A program made the translations under genes and the position numbers. The notes beneath the pieces were generated by a model that saw only the letters and a list, made by a program, of their open reading frames with translations, searched no databases and had not been told where the DNA came from. From positions 1 to 64,000 of the forward strand of contig JAPSIR010000001.1 in the NCBI GenBank assembly GCA_031178625.1: DNA of 64,000 nt, in the 5' to 3' direction. The stretch comes from Cellulomonas sp. (lineage in GTDB: Bacteria; Actinomycetota; Actinomycetes; Actinomycetales; Cellulomonadaceae). Shown here one piece after another: positions 19,696 to 29,615 of the stretch (positions are counted from its first letter, which is position 1; every line of letters begins with the position of its first letter).

Positions 19696-21885
19696 GTGGC
19701 CCGCACGATCTACGTCATGTCCGCGGAGGGCGACACCGGCAAGTCCGTCGTCGCGCTCGGTCTGGTCGACCTGCTCACCCGGTCGGTGCAGCGGGTCGGG
19801 GTGTTCCGGCCGGTCGCCCGCTCGACGGACGAGCGCGACTACGTGCTCGACCTCCTGCTCGCGCACGACGGCGTCGACGTCGCCTATGACGAGGCGGTCG
19901 GCGCGACGTACGACGAGGTGATCGCGGACCCGGAGGCCGCGCTGTCGCGGATCGTCGCGCGGTTCCACGACGTCGAGCGGCGCTGCGACGCCGTCGTGGT
20001 CGTCGGCACCGACTACACCGACGTCGCCGGGCCGACCGAGCTGGCGTACAACGCGCGCATCGCCGCGAACCTCGGGGCGCCGGTCGTGCTCGTCGTGCGC
20101 GGTGCCAGCCGCTCGCCGGAGGACGTCCGCCACGCGGTCGAGGTGGCCGCGACCGAGATCGCGGCGAACCACGCGCAGGTGGTCGGGGTCGTCGCGAACC
20201 GCTGCGCCCCCGGCGCGATGCCCGAGGTCGTGCGTGCCCTCGCCGGCACCGCGCCCGTCTGGGCGCTGCCGGAGTCACCGCTGCTGTACGCGCCGACGCT
20301 GCGCCAGCTCATGGAGGCGGTCGGCGGCGAGCTCACCGGCGGCGACGAGGAGCTGCTCGGCCGCGAGGTGCTGGACGTGCTCGTCGGCGCCATGTCGGTC
20401 GAGCACCTGCTCGACCGCCTGCAGGACGGCGCGGTCGTCATCACGCCCGGCGACCGGGCCGACGTGCTGCTGGGCCTGCTCATGGCGCACCAGGCGGACG
20501 GGTTCCCGTCGCTCGCCGGCATCATCCTCAACGGCGGCCTCGAGCCCGCCGGCACGATCAAGCGACTCGTCGAGGGCCTGGGCTCGCGCCTGCCGCTCAT
20601 CCGCACGAACCTCGGCACGTTCCGGTCCGCGAGCGCCGCGGCGCGCACGCGCGGCCGCGTGACGCACGACGCGCAGCGCAAGGTCGACACCGCCCTCGCG
20701 CTGTTCGAGCAGCACGTCGACGGTGCGGCGCTCCTGGCGGCGCTCGACGTGCCGCGGCCCGAGGTCGTGACGCCGCTCATGTTCGAGTACCAGCTGCTCG
20801 ACCGTGCGCGCGGCGACCGCAAGCACATCGTCCTGCCGGAGGGCGGCGACGACCGGATCCTGCGCGCGGCGTCCACGCTGCTCCAGCGCCAGGTCGCCGA
20901 CCTCACGATCCTCGGCGACGAGGCGTCGATCCGGGCGCGGGCCACGGAGCTCGGCCTCGACCTCGACGAGGCGCAGGTCATCGACCCGAAGGCCGGGGAG
21001 CAGCTGGAGCGGTTCGCGGCGGCGTACACCGAGATGCGCAGGCACAAGGGGATGACCGTCGAGCGCGCGCGCGAGATCGTGTCGTCGGTGTCGTACTTCG
21101 GCACGCTCATGGTCCAGCTCGGCCTCGCCGACGGCATGGTGTCCGGCGCGATCCACACGACCGCGCACACCATCAAGCCGTCGTTCGAGATCATCAAGAC
21201 CGCGCCCGGCACGTCGAGCGTCTCCAGCGCCTTCCTCATGTGCCTGGAGGACCGCGTGCTCGTCTACGCCGACTGCGCCGTGATCCCCGACCCGACGGCC
21301 GAGCAGCTCGCGGACATCGCGATCTCGTCGGCGGGCACCGCCGCGCAGTTCGGCATCGAGCCGCGCATCGCGATGCTGTCGTACTCGACCGGCGAGTCCG
21401 GGACGGGTGCCGACGTCGAGAAGGTGCGCACCGCGACCGCGCTGGTCCGCGAGCGCCGCCCCGACCTGTCCGTCGAGGGCCCCATCCAGTACGACGCCGC
21501 CGTGGACGCGTCGGTGGCGAAGACGAAGATGCCGGACTCCGCGGTCGCGGGCCGCGCGACGGTGTTCGTCTTCCCCGACCTCAACACCGGCAACAACACG
21601 TACAAGGCCGTGCAGCGCTCGGCCGGCGCCGTGGCCATCGGCCCGGTGCTGCAGGGGCTGCGCAAGCCCGTCAACGACCTGTCGCGCGGCGCGCTCGTGC
21701 AGGACATCGTCAACACGGTGGCGATCACCGCGATCCAGGCGCAGGCGCTGTCCGCGCCGGCGGCGGGCGCCGGCGACCCCGACGTCGTGCAGCCGGAACC
21801 GGGCGAGACGCCCGTGCCGGAGACGGCCGCACCGTCGGTCGACCCGTCCCCCGCGCCCGCCGCACCCACGACCTCGGAGGCCTGA
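19696..21885 (+). CDS. pta: Phosphate acetyltransferase (two-domain, DRTGG type)
   Basis: N-terminal ARTIYVMSAEGDTGKSVVALGLVDLL; C-terminal VVTPLMFEYQLLDRARGDRKHIVLPEGGDDRILRAA, FPDLNTGNNTYKAVQRSAGAVAIGPVLQGLRKPVNDLSRGA. Confidence 0.97.
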   Translation: MARTIYVMSAEGDTGKSVVALGLVDLLTRSVQRVGVFRPVARSTDERDYVLDLLLAHDGVDVAYDEAVGATYDEVIADPEAALSRIVARFHDVERRCDAVVVVGTDYTDVAGPTELAYNARIAANLGAPVVLVVRGASRSPEDVRHAVEVAATEIAANHAQVVGVVANRCAPGAMPEVVRALAGTAPVWALPESPLLYAPTLRQLMEAVGGELTGGDEELLGREVLDVLVGAMSVEHLLDRLQDGAVVITPGDRADVLLGLLMAHQADGFPSLAGIILNGGLEPAGTIKRLVEGLGSRLPLIRTNLGTFRSASAAARTRGRVTHDAQRKVDTALALFEQHVDGAALLAALDVPRPEVVTPLMFEYQLLDRARGDRKHIVLPEGGDDRILRAASTLLQRQVADLTILGDEASIRARATELGLDLDEAQVIDPKAGEQLERFAAAYTEMRRHKGMTVERAREIVSSVSYFGTLMVQLGLADGMVSGAIHTTAHTIKPSFEIIKTAPGTSSVSSAFLMCLEDRVLVYADCAVIPDPTAEQLADIAISSAGTAAQFGIEPRIAMLSYSTGESGTGADVEKVRTATALVRERRPDLSVEGPIQYDAAVDASVAKTKMPDSAVAGRATVFVFPDLNTGNNTYKAVQRSAGAVAIGPVLQGLRKPVNDLSRGALVQDIVNTVAITAIQAQALSAPAAGAGDPDVVQPEPGETPVPETAAPSVDPSPAPAAPTTSEA

Positions 21886-21888
21886 CCT

Positions 21889-23106
21889 GTGACCAGCACC
21901 CCGACGGGCGACGCCCGCGGCACCGTCCTCGTCGTCAACTCCGGCTCGTCGTCGGTGAAGTACCAGCTCGTCGACCCGGCGAGCGGCGAGGCGGTCGCGT
22001 CCGGCCTGGTCGAGCGCATCGGCGAGCCGCGGGGCGCGGTGAAGCACGTCGCGCACGGCGAGACGACGCGCCGCGAGCTGCCGGTGCCCGACCACGCCGA
22101 GGCCCTGCGGATCGTGCTGGGGCTCTTCGACGAGATCGGGCCGGACCTCTCGGCGGCGCACGTCGTGGCCGTCGGGCACCGGGTCGTGCAGGGCGGGTCC
22201 CGGTTCGACGGGCCGGTGCTCGTCGACGACGCCGTCGAGCACGCCATCGAGGAGCTGTCGCCGCTGGCGCCGCTGCACAACCCGCCGAACCTCACCGGCA
22301 TCCGCGTCGCCCAGGCGCTGCTGCCCGACGTCCCGCACGTGGCCGTGTTCGACACCGCGTTCTTCCGCACGCTGCCCGACGCGGCGGCGACGTACGCGAT
22401 CGACACCGCCGTCGCCGAGCAGCACCAGGTGCGCCGGTACGGCGCGCACGGCACGTCGCACCAGTACGTGTCGCAGCAGGTCGCCGAGGTTCTGGGCCGG
22501 CCGCTGGAGGACCTGCACCAGATCGTCCTGCACCTCGGCAACGGCGCGTCGGCGTCGGCGGTGCGCGGCGGGGTCGCCGTCGAGACCTCGATGGGCCTGA
22601 CGCCGCTCGAGGGCCTCGTCATGGGCACGCGGTCGGGCGACGTCGACCCGGCCGTCGTCTTCCACCTGCACCGCAACGCGGGCATGAGCGTCGACGAGAT
22701 CGACGACCTGCTCAACCGCCGCTCCGGCCTCAAGGGCCTGTCGGGCGAGAACGACTTCCGCGCGCTGCACGAGCTGGTCGACGCCGGCGACCCGCGTGCG
22801 CGGCTCGCCCTCGACGTGTACCTGCACCGGCTGCGCAAGTACGTCGGCGCGTACCACGCGGTGCTCGGCCGGCTCGACGTGCTCACGTTCACGGCCGGCG
22901 TCGGCGAGAACGACGACCTCGTGCGCGCCCGCCTCGTCGAGGGCCTCGACGCGATGGGCATCGAGGTCGACCCGGAGCGCAACGCCGGCCGCAAGGGCGA
23001 GCCGACGGTCATCTCCCCCGAGGGCGCGAGGGTGACCGTGCTCGTGGTGCCCACGAACGAGGAGCTCGCCATCGCGCGCCAGGCGCTGGACGTCACCGGG
23101 GCCTGA
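21889..23106 (+). CDS. ackA: Acetate kinase
   Basis: [78 protein letters not shown]. Confidence 0.97.
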   Translation: MTSTPTGDARGTVLVVNSGSSSVKYQLVDPASGEAVASGLVERIGEPRGAVKHVAHGETTRRELPVPDHAEALRIVLGLFDEIGPDLSAAHVVAVGHRVVQGGSRFDGPVLVDDAVEHAIEELSPLAPLHNPPNLTGIRVAQALLPDVPHVAVFDTAFFRTLPDAAATYAIDTAVAEQHQVRRYGAHGTSHQYVSQQVAEVLGRPLEDLHQIVLHLGNGASASAVRGGVAVETSMGLTPLEGLVMGTRSGDVDPAVVFHLHRNAGMSVDEIDDLLNRRSGLKGLSGENDFRALHELVDAGDPRARLALDVYLHRLRKYVGAYHAVLGRLDVLTFTAGVGENDDLVRARLVEGLDAMGIEVDPERNAGRKGEPTVISPEGARVTVLVVPTNEELAIARQALDVTGA

Positions 23107-23121
23107 CGGGAGGGCGTACGC

Positions 23122-23619
23122 ATGTCCGCGGAGGAGCCTGTCCTGCGCGCCGCGCGCCCCGACGACGTGCCGGCGGTCTGCCGCTTCGGCGCGACGCACG
23201 TGGCCGCCCACTACGCGCCCCTGCTCGGCCCGGACGGCGCGCAGGCGCAGGTCCGGCAGTGGTGGGGCGAGGCGTACGTCGGCCAGGCCGTGGCCGCCGG
23301 CGTCCTCCTCGTCGCCGAGCAGGACGGGGAGGTCGTCGGGGTCGCGCAGCACGGCCGGGCAGGCGACGACCACGTCGTCTGGAAGCTCTACGTGCACCCC
23401 GACCACCGGGGCACCGGTCTCGGCCCGCGCCTCCTGCGGGCCGTCGCCGACCGGCTCCCCGCGGACGCCGACCGGCTGTGGATCGAGCACGTCGCCGCCA
23501 ACGTGCGTGCCGGCGCGTTCTACGAGCGCGAGGGCTTCACGGTGCAGCGCGTCGAGCCCCACCCGTCCGGCGACCCGCGGCTGGCCCTGGTGTGGCGGTC
23601 GCGGCCGACGGCGACGTAG
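23122..23619 (+). CDS. GNAT-family N-acetyltransferase
   Basis: LRAARPDDVPAVCRF...LYVHPDHRGTGLGPRLLRAVADRL...FYEREGFTVQRVE. Confidence 0.88.
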   Translation: MSAEEPVLRAARPDDVPAVCRFGATHVAAHYAPLLGPDGAQAQVRQWWGEAYVGQAVAAGVLLVAEQDGEVVGVAQHGRAGDDHVVWKLYVHPDHRGTGLGPRLLRAVADRLPADADRLWIEHVAANVRAGAFYEREGFTVQRVEPHPSGDPRLALVWRSRPTAT

Positions 23620-23632
23620 CGACCGGGCCGTC

Positions 23633-25246
23633 TCACGGCAGCCGCAGCGCCCGCTGGAGCTCCAGCGCGCGCGTCAGCACGCGCGGCCACACCTCGGTGC
23701 CGAGCTCGTGCACCTGCCCCATGCCGAGCCCGCGGCCGCCGTGCACGCCGCGCTGCACGACGACGGACTGCTCCCACGTCGTCGCCCACAGGCCCTCGCG
23801 GCCGTGCCGGCGGCCGTGGCCGGAGGCGCCGACGCCGCCGATCGGCGCACCGACGCTCCCCCACAGCGTCTGGTGCGTCTCGTTGACGACGACGGCCCCG
23901 GCGCGGACCCGCGCCGCGACCGCCCGCGCCCGCCGCAGGTCCGCGCACCACACGCCGGCGACGAGTCCGTACGGCGAGTCGTTCACCGCGGCGACGGCCT
24001 CGTCGTCCGACGCCACCGGCACCACCGAGACGACGGGGCCGAACGTCTCCTCGTCGTGCACGCGCGCCTCGCGCGGGACGCCCGCGAGCACGGTGGGCTC
24101 GTAGAAGAACGGCCCGAGGTCGGTGCGCTGCACCCCGCCCGCGAGCACGACCGCCCCGTGCCCGACCGCGTCCTCGACGTGCTCGACGACGCGCGCGAGC
24201 TGGTCGGCGGACGTCAGCGACCCCATGTCGGACCGGTAGTCCAGGCCCGCGCCGAGCCGCAGCGCCTCGGTGCGCCGCACGAGCGCGGCGACGAACGGCT
24301 CCCGGACCGCCTCGTGCACGTACAGCCGCTCGACGCCCGCGCACACCTGCCCGGCGGACCCGAAGCACGCCCGCACCGCACCTGCGGCGGCCGCCTCGAC
24401 GTCGACGTCGTCCGCGACGTACATCGCGTTCTTGCCGCCGAGCTCGAGCGTGACGGGCACGCCGAGCTCGCCCGCGCGCGCCGCGAACACCCGCCCGGAC
24501 GCGGTCGACCCGGTGAACCCCGCGTGGTCGACGTGCTCCAGCAGCGCCATGCCGACCTCCGGCCCGCCGACGAGCACCTGCACCAGGTCGTCCGGCGCCC
24601 CCGCGTCCTCGAGCAGCTCGGCCGCCCACAGCAGGGTGAGCGCGGTCTGCGGGTCGGCGCGCAGCAGCACGGCGTTGCCGGCGACGACCGCCGTCAGGGC
24701 GTCGCCCAGCCCCAGCGACAACGGGTAGTTCCACGGCGTGACGACGCCGACCACGCCGTGCGGGCGCCGGTGCACGCGCACGGACGTGAACCCGGGCACC
24801 AGACCTCGCACCCGGCGCGGCGCGAGCAGCCGCGGCGCCCGCAGCGCGTGCCAGCGGGCCGCGTTCGCGACGTCGCCCACCTCCTCCCACGCGTGCGCCC
24901 GTGCCTTGCCCGTCTCGACCTGGAGCAGGTCGAGCACGTCGCTCTGCCGCTCGAGCAGCAGGTCGTGCACGCGCAGGAGCAGGGCGGTGCGCTCGCGCAG
25001 GGGTCGCGCGGCCCACAGCCGCTGCGCCGCGCGGGCCCGGCGCGCAGCGGCGGGCAGGTCGTCGGGCGTCGTCAGCGGCACGGCCGCGACCGGAGCCCCC
25101 GTGAACGGCGCCGTGGCGGTGTGCGTCGCGTGCCCCGGCCCGGCGACGACGCGGGCGAGCAGCGGCCGCACGTCGTCCGGCTCGAGCACGTAGGTGGCGA
25201 GCGGGTCGGTCTCCGGGTCGTGCAGGTCGGCATGCTCGTGCGCCAT
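23633..25246 (-). CDS. NAD(P)-dependent aldehyde dehydrogenase (succinate-semialdehyde dehydrogenase-like)
   Basis: VVGVVTPWNYPLSLGLGDALTAVVAGNAVLLR, VTLELGGKNAMYVADDVD, CFGSAGQVCAGVERLYV. Confidence 0.88.
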   Translation of the reverse strand: MAHEHADLHDPETDPLATYVLEPDDVRPLLARVVAGPGHATHTATAPFTGAPVAAVPLTTPDDLPAAARRARAAQRLWAARPLRERTALLLRVHDLLLERQSDVLDLLQVETGKARAHAWEEVGDVANAARWHALRAPRLLAPRRVRGLVPGFTSVRVHRRPHGVVGVVTPWNYPLSLGLGDALTAVVAGNAVLLRADPQTALTLLWAAELLEDAGAPDDLVQVLVGGPEVGMALLEHVDHAGFTGSTASGRVFAARAGELGVPVTLELGGKNAMYVADDVDVEAAAAGAVRACFGSAGQVCAGVERLYVHEAVREPFVAALVRRTEALRLGAGLDYRSDMGSLTSADQLARVVEHVEDAVGHGAVVLAGGVQRTDLGPFFYEPTVLAGVPREARVHDEETFGPVVSVVPVASDDEAVAAVNDSPYGLVAGVWCADLRRARAVAARVRAGAVVVNETHQTLWGSVGAPIGGVGASGHGRRHGREGLWATTWEQSVVVQRGVHGGRGLGMGQVHELGTEVWPRVLTRALELQRALRLP

Positions 25247-25250
25247 CGCG

Positions 25251-25473
25251 TCAGGCTACGCCGCGGTCCCGGCCGCGCCCGGTGACGCGCGGCGGCGCGG
25301 CCGCACGCGTCAGTGGTGGTGCCCGTGCCGGCCGAGCGGCGAGCGCGTCACCGGCACGCGTGTGCGCCTCCTCGCGCCCCAGCAGCTCGTCCCGCGCCAC
25401 CTGCCACGCGCCGAGGACGACGACGGGCGGGCGGCCGGGCAGCGCGGCGGTGCGGTCCGACGTGCTGGTCATG
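25251..25473 (-). CDS. Possible small ORF ending 4 nt before the aldehyde dehydrogenase start
   Basis: MTSTSDRTAALPGRPPVVVLGAWQVARDELLGREEAHTRAG...; operon-like junction but low-complexity C-terminus. Confidence 0.3.
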
Positions 25474-25556
25474 GTGCCCTCCGGGTGTCGGCGCGGGCGC
25501 ACGCCGGCGCGCGCCACCCGTACCGACCCGCGGGGTTCCCGGCACTCACCGGGGCG

Positions 25557-27284
25557 TCAGAGCGCCAGCGTGTCCCGCACCTCCGCCTCCGCGAGCGCGA
25601 GCACGGCCGCCCGCCCGTCGGCCGCCGAGCGCGCCCCCCGTGCTGCCGCCGCCATCGCGACGCACTGCTCCCGCGTGTGCCGGCGCAGGGCGAACCGCAC
25701 GGCGGGCAGGGCGCCCGCGGCCATCGACAGGCTCGTGACGCCCATCCCCACCAGCACCAGGGCCATCAGCGGGTCGGACGCCGACTCCCCGCAGACGCCG
25801 ACGGGCTTCCCCGCCTCCGCACCCGCGGCGGCCGTCGTCGCCACGAGGTCGAGCACGGCCGGCTGCCACGCGTCGAGCAGGTCGGCCAGCTCGCCGCGCA
25901 GGCGGTCGGTCGCCATCGTGTACTGCGCGAGGTCGTTGGTGCCGAGCGAGACGAAGTCGACCTCGGCGAGCACGTCGCGGGCGCGCAGCGCCACGGCCGG
26001 CACCTCCACCATGACGCCGACGGTGGCGACGCCCGCCGCGCGCGCGGCCGCGGCGAACTCCCGCGCCTCGTCGGCGGTCGCGATCATCGGGGCCATAACC
26101 CACGGCGTCGTGCCGGTGGCCTCCTGCGCGCGGCCGAGCGCCTCGAGCTGCGTGCGCAGCAGCTCGGGGGCCGAGCGGACGAGGCGGTAGCCGCGCACGC
26201 CGAGCGCCGGGTTCTCCTCGTCGTGCTGCGCCGCGAACGCGAGCGGCTTGTCGGCGCCCGCGTCGAGCGTGCGGACCACGACCTTGCGCCCGCCCATGGC
26301 CCGCAGCGCGGCGGCGTACGCCGCGGTCTGCTCCTCCACGGTCGGCGCCTGCGTGCGCTCGAGGAACAGCACCTCGGTGCGGAACAGCCCGACGCCCTCG
26401 GCCCCGGCACCGGACGCGGCGACGCGCTCGGCGTCGGCGGCCGTGCCGATGTTCGCGAGCAGCGCGACGGCGTGGCCGTCGGCCGTGGCCCCGGGGTCGG
26501 CGTCGGCGCCGAGCAGCTCCTCGGCGGCGTGCCGGCGCTCGTACGCGGCGCGCAGCCCGGCGTCCGGGTGCGGCGTCACGGTGCCGGCGGCCGCGTCGAC
26601 CGCGACCTCGACGCCGTCCTCGAGGTCGGTCACGCCCGCGACCCGCACGACGCACGGCAGCCCGAGCTGGCCCGCGATGATCGCGGTGTGCCCGGTGGGG
26701 CCGCCGAGCTCGGTGACGATCGCGAGCACCTTGTCGAGGTCGAGCGCGGCCGTGTCGGCCGGTGCGAGGTCGCGGGCGACGACGACCGACGGGTGGTCGA
26801 GGTGCGGGACCCCGGGGTCAGGCAGGCCGAGCACGCGGGCGACCACGCGGTCGCGCACCGAGCGCAGGTCGGTGACCCGCTCGGCCAGGTACCCGCCGGC
26901 CTGCTCGAACATCGTCGCGAACATCTGCACGACGCCGTCGAGCGCCGCCACCGGCGGCTCACCGGCGTCGACGCGCGCCAGGGTCTGCGAGCGCAGCGCG
27001 TTGTCCGCGGCCATCTGGGCCGTGGCGGCGAGCACGTCGGCGACCGTGCCGCGCGCGGCGGCGGCCTGGGCGCGCAGGCCGTCGACCACCTCGGTGAAGG
27101 CCCGCTCGACGGCTGCGTGGGTCTGCGCGACCGTCGCCGGCTCCCCGTCCACCGTCAGCACGGCGTCACCGGGCACCACGGGCGCCGGTCGTACCTGCGC
27201 CACCGGGCCCACCACCGCGCGACGGCCGACGCCCACGCCGTGCAGCACGCCGCCGGCGGGGGCGCCGACCGTCGCGGCGGTCAC
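25557..27284 (-). CDS. ptsI: PTS enzyme I (phosphoenolpyruvate-protein phosphotransferase)
   Basis: LGGPTGHTAIIAGQLGLPCVV, VGLFRTEVLFLERTQAPTVEEQ, GYRLVRSAPELLRTQLEAL, FVSLGTNDLAQYTMATDR, VGVCGESASDPL. Confidence 0.96.
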   Translation of the reverse strand: MTAATVGAPAGGVLHGVGVGRRAVVGPVAQVRPAPVVPGDAVLTVDGEPATVAQTHAAVERAFTEVVDGLRAQAAAARGTVADVLAATAQMAADNALRSQTLARVDAGEPPVAALDGVVQMFATMFEQAGGYLAERVTDLRSVRDRVVARVLGLPDPGVPHLDHPSVVVARDLAPADTAALDLDKVLAIVTELGGPTGHTAIIAGQLGLPCVVRVAGVTDLEDGVEVAVDAAAGTVTPHPDAGLRAAYERRHAAEELLGADADPGATADGHAVALLANIGTAADAERVAASGAGAEGVGLFRTEVLFLERTQAPTVEEQTAAYAAALRAMGGRKVVVRTLDAGADKPLAFAAQHDEENPALGVRGYRLVRSAPELLRTQLEALGRAQEATGTTPWVMAPMIATADEAREFAAAARAAGVATVGVMVEVPAVALRARDVLAEVDFVSLGTNDLAQYTMATDRLRGELADLLDAWQPAVLDLVATTAAAGAEAGKPVGVCGESASDPLMALVLVGMGVTSLSMAAGALPAVRFALRRHTREQCVAMAAAARGARSAADGRAAVLALAEAEVRDTLAL

Positions 27285-27589
27285 GACGAGGCCCCGGCCG
27301 CGGCGGCGTCGGCGCCGGCCTCGGGTGCGTCGAGGTCGGTCGACAGCAGCGCCACGAGCTCGTCGAGCACGCGGTCGGCGTGCTCGCCGTGGGCGGTGAG
27401 CACGACCTCCTCGCCGTGCGGGACGCCCAGCGACATGACGAACAGGATGCTCGAGGCGTCGACGGGTGGTCCGCCCTGCTTCGCGATGGTGACGGGGACG
27501 CCGCACGCGGCGACGGCCTGCGTGAACAGCATCGCGGGGCGGGCGTGCAGCCCGACGCGGGACGCGACGGCCACGGTGCGCTCGGCCAT
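27281..27589 (-). CDS. ptsH: Phosphocarrier protein HPr
   Basis: AERTVAVASRVGLHARPAMLFTQAV...VDASSILFVMSLGVPHGEEVVLTAHGEHA. Confidence 0.93.
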   Translation of the reverse strand: MAERTVAVASRVGLHARPAMLFTQAVAACGVPVTIAKQGGPPVDASSILFVMSLGVPHGEEVVLTAHGEHADRVLDELVALLSTDLDAPEAGADAAAAGASS

Positions 27590-27635
27590 GAGTGCTCCTC
27601 GGTGGTGGGTGGGTGCTTCCGGGTGGGAGGTCGGG

Positions 27636-29150
27636 TCAGGCGGCGACGAGGTCGCGGTCGTCGGCGGCACGGTCGGCAGCGACGAGGGGGTCGTGCTTCA
27701 TCGTCTTGAGCACGACGACGAGCACGGCGGAGACGGCGACGCCGGCGAGGACGGCGGCGGCGAAGCCCAGCGGGTTGCCGATGAGCGGCAGCACCCACAC
27801 GCCGCCGTGCGGCGCGACGAGCGAGGACCCGACGGCCATGACGAGCGCGCCGGTGACGCTCGACCCGACGAGGGAGGACACGATGATCCGCCAGGGGTCG
27901 GCGGCGGCGAACGGGATGGCGCCCTCGGAGATGAACGACGCCCCGAGCAGCCACGCGGCCTTGCCGTTCTCCTGCTCGGCGTGCGTGAACAGGCGCTTGC
28001 GCACGGTCGTGGCCAGCGCGAGCGCGAGCGGCGTCACCATGCCCGCGGCCATCACGGCGGCCATCACCTGGTACTGCACGGCGCCCGGCGCGAGGCCCTC
28101 GGTCGCCAGGCCCGTGACGGCGAACGTGTACGCGACCTTGTTGACCGGGCCGCCCAGGTCGAAGCCCATCATGGCGCCGAGCAGCGCACCCATGAGCACG
28201 AGGTTGGCGCCCGACAGGCCGTTGAGCCAGCTCGTCAGCCCTTCCATGGCGGCGGCGATCGGCCGGCCGAGCAGGACGAGCATGACGACCCCGACCACCA
28301 GGGAGGACAGCAGCGGGACGACGACGACAGGCATGATGCCGCGCACGCCCTTGGGCACGTCCCAGCGGCTGATCCACAGCGCGAGGAACCCGGCGAGGAA
28401 GCCGGTGACGAGGCCGCCGAGGAAGCCGGCGCCGACGAGCACGGCGGTCGCGCCGCCGACGAACCCGGGCACGAGGCCGGGACGGTCGGCGATGCCGTAG
28501 GCGATGAAGCCCGACAGCACGGGGACGAGGAACCCGAACGCGGCCTGCCCGGTCGCGAGCAGCACGACGGCCCAGTCCTGCAGCGACGCCGGGTCGAACG
28601 ACGCGACGACCTCGGCCGCGTCGACGCCCGTGACCTCGATCGCGCCCTCGGCCCCGCCCCACGCGATCTGCGCGAGCATGAAGCTGACGGCGATGAGGAT
28701 GCCACCGGCGGCGACGAACGGGATCAGGTAGGAGACGCCGGTCATGAGCCACTGGCGGACCTTCGTGCCCGCGCCGGCCCCGCGGTCGGCGGCGGGTGCG
28801 GCCACGGGGGCGGCGGTGGGCGCCGGGGTCCCGGCCGCGGGCGCGGACTCCACCGCGGAGACGGCGGCGGCGATGACGCCCGGCGCGTCGTGCACGGCCT
28901 TCTTCACGCCGACGTCGACGAACGGCTTGCCGGCGAAGCGCTGCTTGTCCTTCACCTCGAGGTCGGCGGCGTAGATGACGCCGTCGGCGGACGCGACGAG
29001 CGCGGGGTCGAGCGGCGTGGAGCCGGCGGCACCCTGCGTCTCGACGTGGACCTCGTGGCCGGCGGCCTTGCCGGCCTGCTCGAGGGCCTCCGCGGCCATG
29101 TAGGTGTGGGCGATCCCCGTGGGGCAGGAGGTGACGGCGACGAGCTTCAT
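27636..29150 (-). CDS. fruA: PTS fructose-family transporter subunit IIBC
   Basis: KLVAVTSCPTGIAHTYMAAEALEQAGKAAGHEVHVETQG (IIB); EIIC GVSYLIPFVAAGGILIAVSFML, FISEGAIPFAAADP. Confidence 0.95.
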   Translation of the reverse strand: MKLVAVTSCPTGIAHTYMAAEALEQAGKAAGHEVHVETQGAAGSTPLDPALVASADGVIYAADLEVKDKQRFAGKPFVDVGVKKAVHDAPGVIAAAVSAVESAPAAGTPAPTAAPVAAPAADRGAGAGTKVRQWLMTGVSYLIPFVAAGGILIAVSFMLAQIAWGGAEGAIEVTGVDAAEVVASFDPASLQDWAVVLLATGQAAFGFLVPVLSGFIAYGIADRPGLVPGFVGGATAVLVGAGFLGGLVTGFLAGFLALWISRWDVPKGVRGIMPVVVVPLLSSLVVGVVMLVLLGRPIAAAMEGLTSWLNGLSGANLVLMGALLGAMMGFDLGGPVNKVAYTFAVTGLATEGLAPGAVQYQVMAAVMAAGMVTPLALALATTVRKRLFTHAEQENGKAAWLLGASFISEGAIPFAAADPWRIIVSSLVGSSVTGALVMAVGSSLVAPHGGVWVLPLIGNPLGFAAAVLAGVAVSAVLVVVLKTMKHDPLVAADRAADDRDLVAA

Positions 29151-29614
29151 GACGGGACGACCTCCCGGGTGACGATGTCGGCCACGGTCTGCGCGTCCGG
29201 CGCCTCGAGGAGGGAGGTGCGGAACGACTCGTGGACGAGCCGGCGGGCCAGCGCCGCGAGGATCTGCAGGTGGTCCGCGTCGCCGCTGGCCGGCGCCGCG
29301 ATGAGGAAGACGAGCCGCGCGGGCCCGTCCGGGGCGCCCCAGTCGACGCCCTGCGCGAGCTTGCCGACGGCGAGGCTGGGCGCCGTGACGTGCTCGGACC
29401 GTGCGTGCGGGAGGCCGACGCCGCCGGGCATGCCCGTGGCCATCTGCGCCTCGCGCGTGGCGACGTCCGCGGCGAAGCCGTCGGCGTCGGTGACGCGGCC
29501 CGCGGCGGCGAGCAGGTCCACGAGCGCGCGCGTGACGCCGACGCGGTCGGCCGCGTCGAGGTCGACGGCGACGAGCTCGGGGGTGATCAGGGGGGTGGCG
29601 GCCGACGTCGTCAT
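29147..29614 (-). CDS. fruB: PTS fructose-type IIA subunit
   Basis: MATGMPGGVGLPHARSEHVTAPSLAVGKLAQGVDWGAPDGPARLVFLIAAP (EIIA-2). Confidence 0.9.
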   Translation of the reverse strand: MTTSAATPLITPELVAVDLDAADRVGVTRALVDLLAAAGRVTDADGFAADVATREAQMATGMPGGVGLPHARSEHVTAPSLAVGKLAQGVDWGAPDGPARLVFLIAAPASGDADHLQILAALARRLVHESFRTSLLEAPDAQTVADIVTREVVPS

Positions 29615-29615
29615 G

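Noticed and set aside
20275-23562. 1095-aa minus strand ORF antisense to pta/ackA
   Set aside because: Mirror-frame artefact; RADE-rich composition with no domain signature.
25348-25545. His/Arg-rich minus strand ORF near 25.4 kb
   Set aside because: Overlaps a better-placed small ORF and has no motif or ribosome-binding evidence.
26094-26099. TTA codon in ptsI
   Set aside because: The TTA string is out of frame (TGG GTT ATG GCC).
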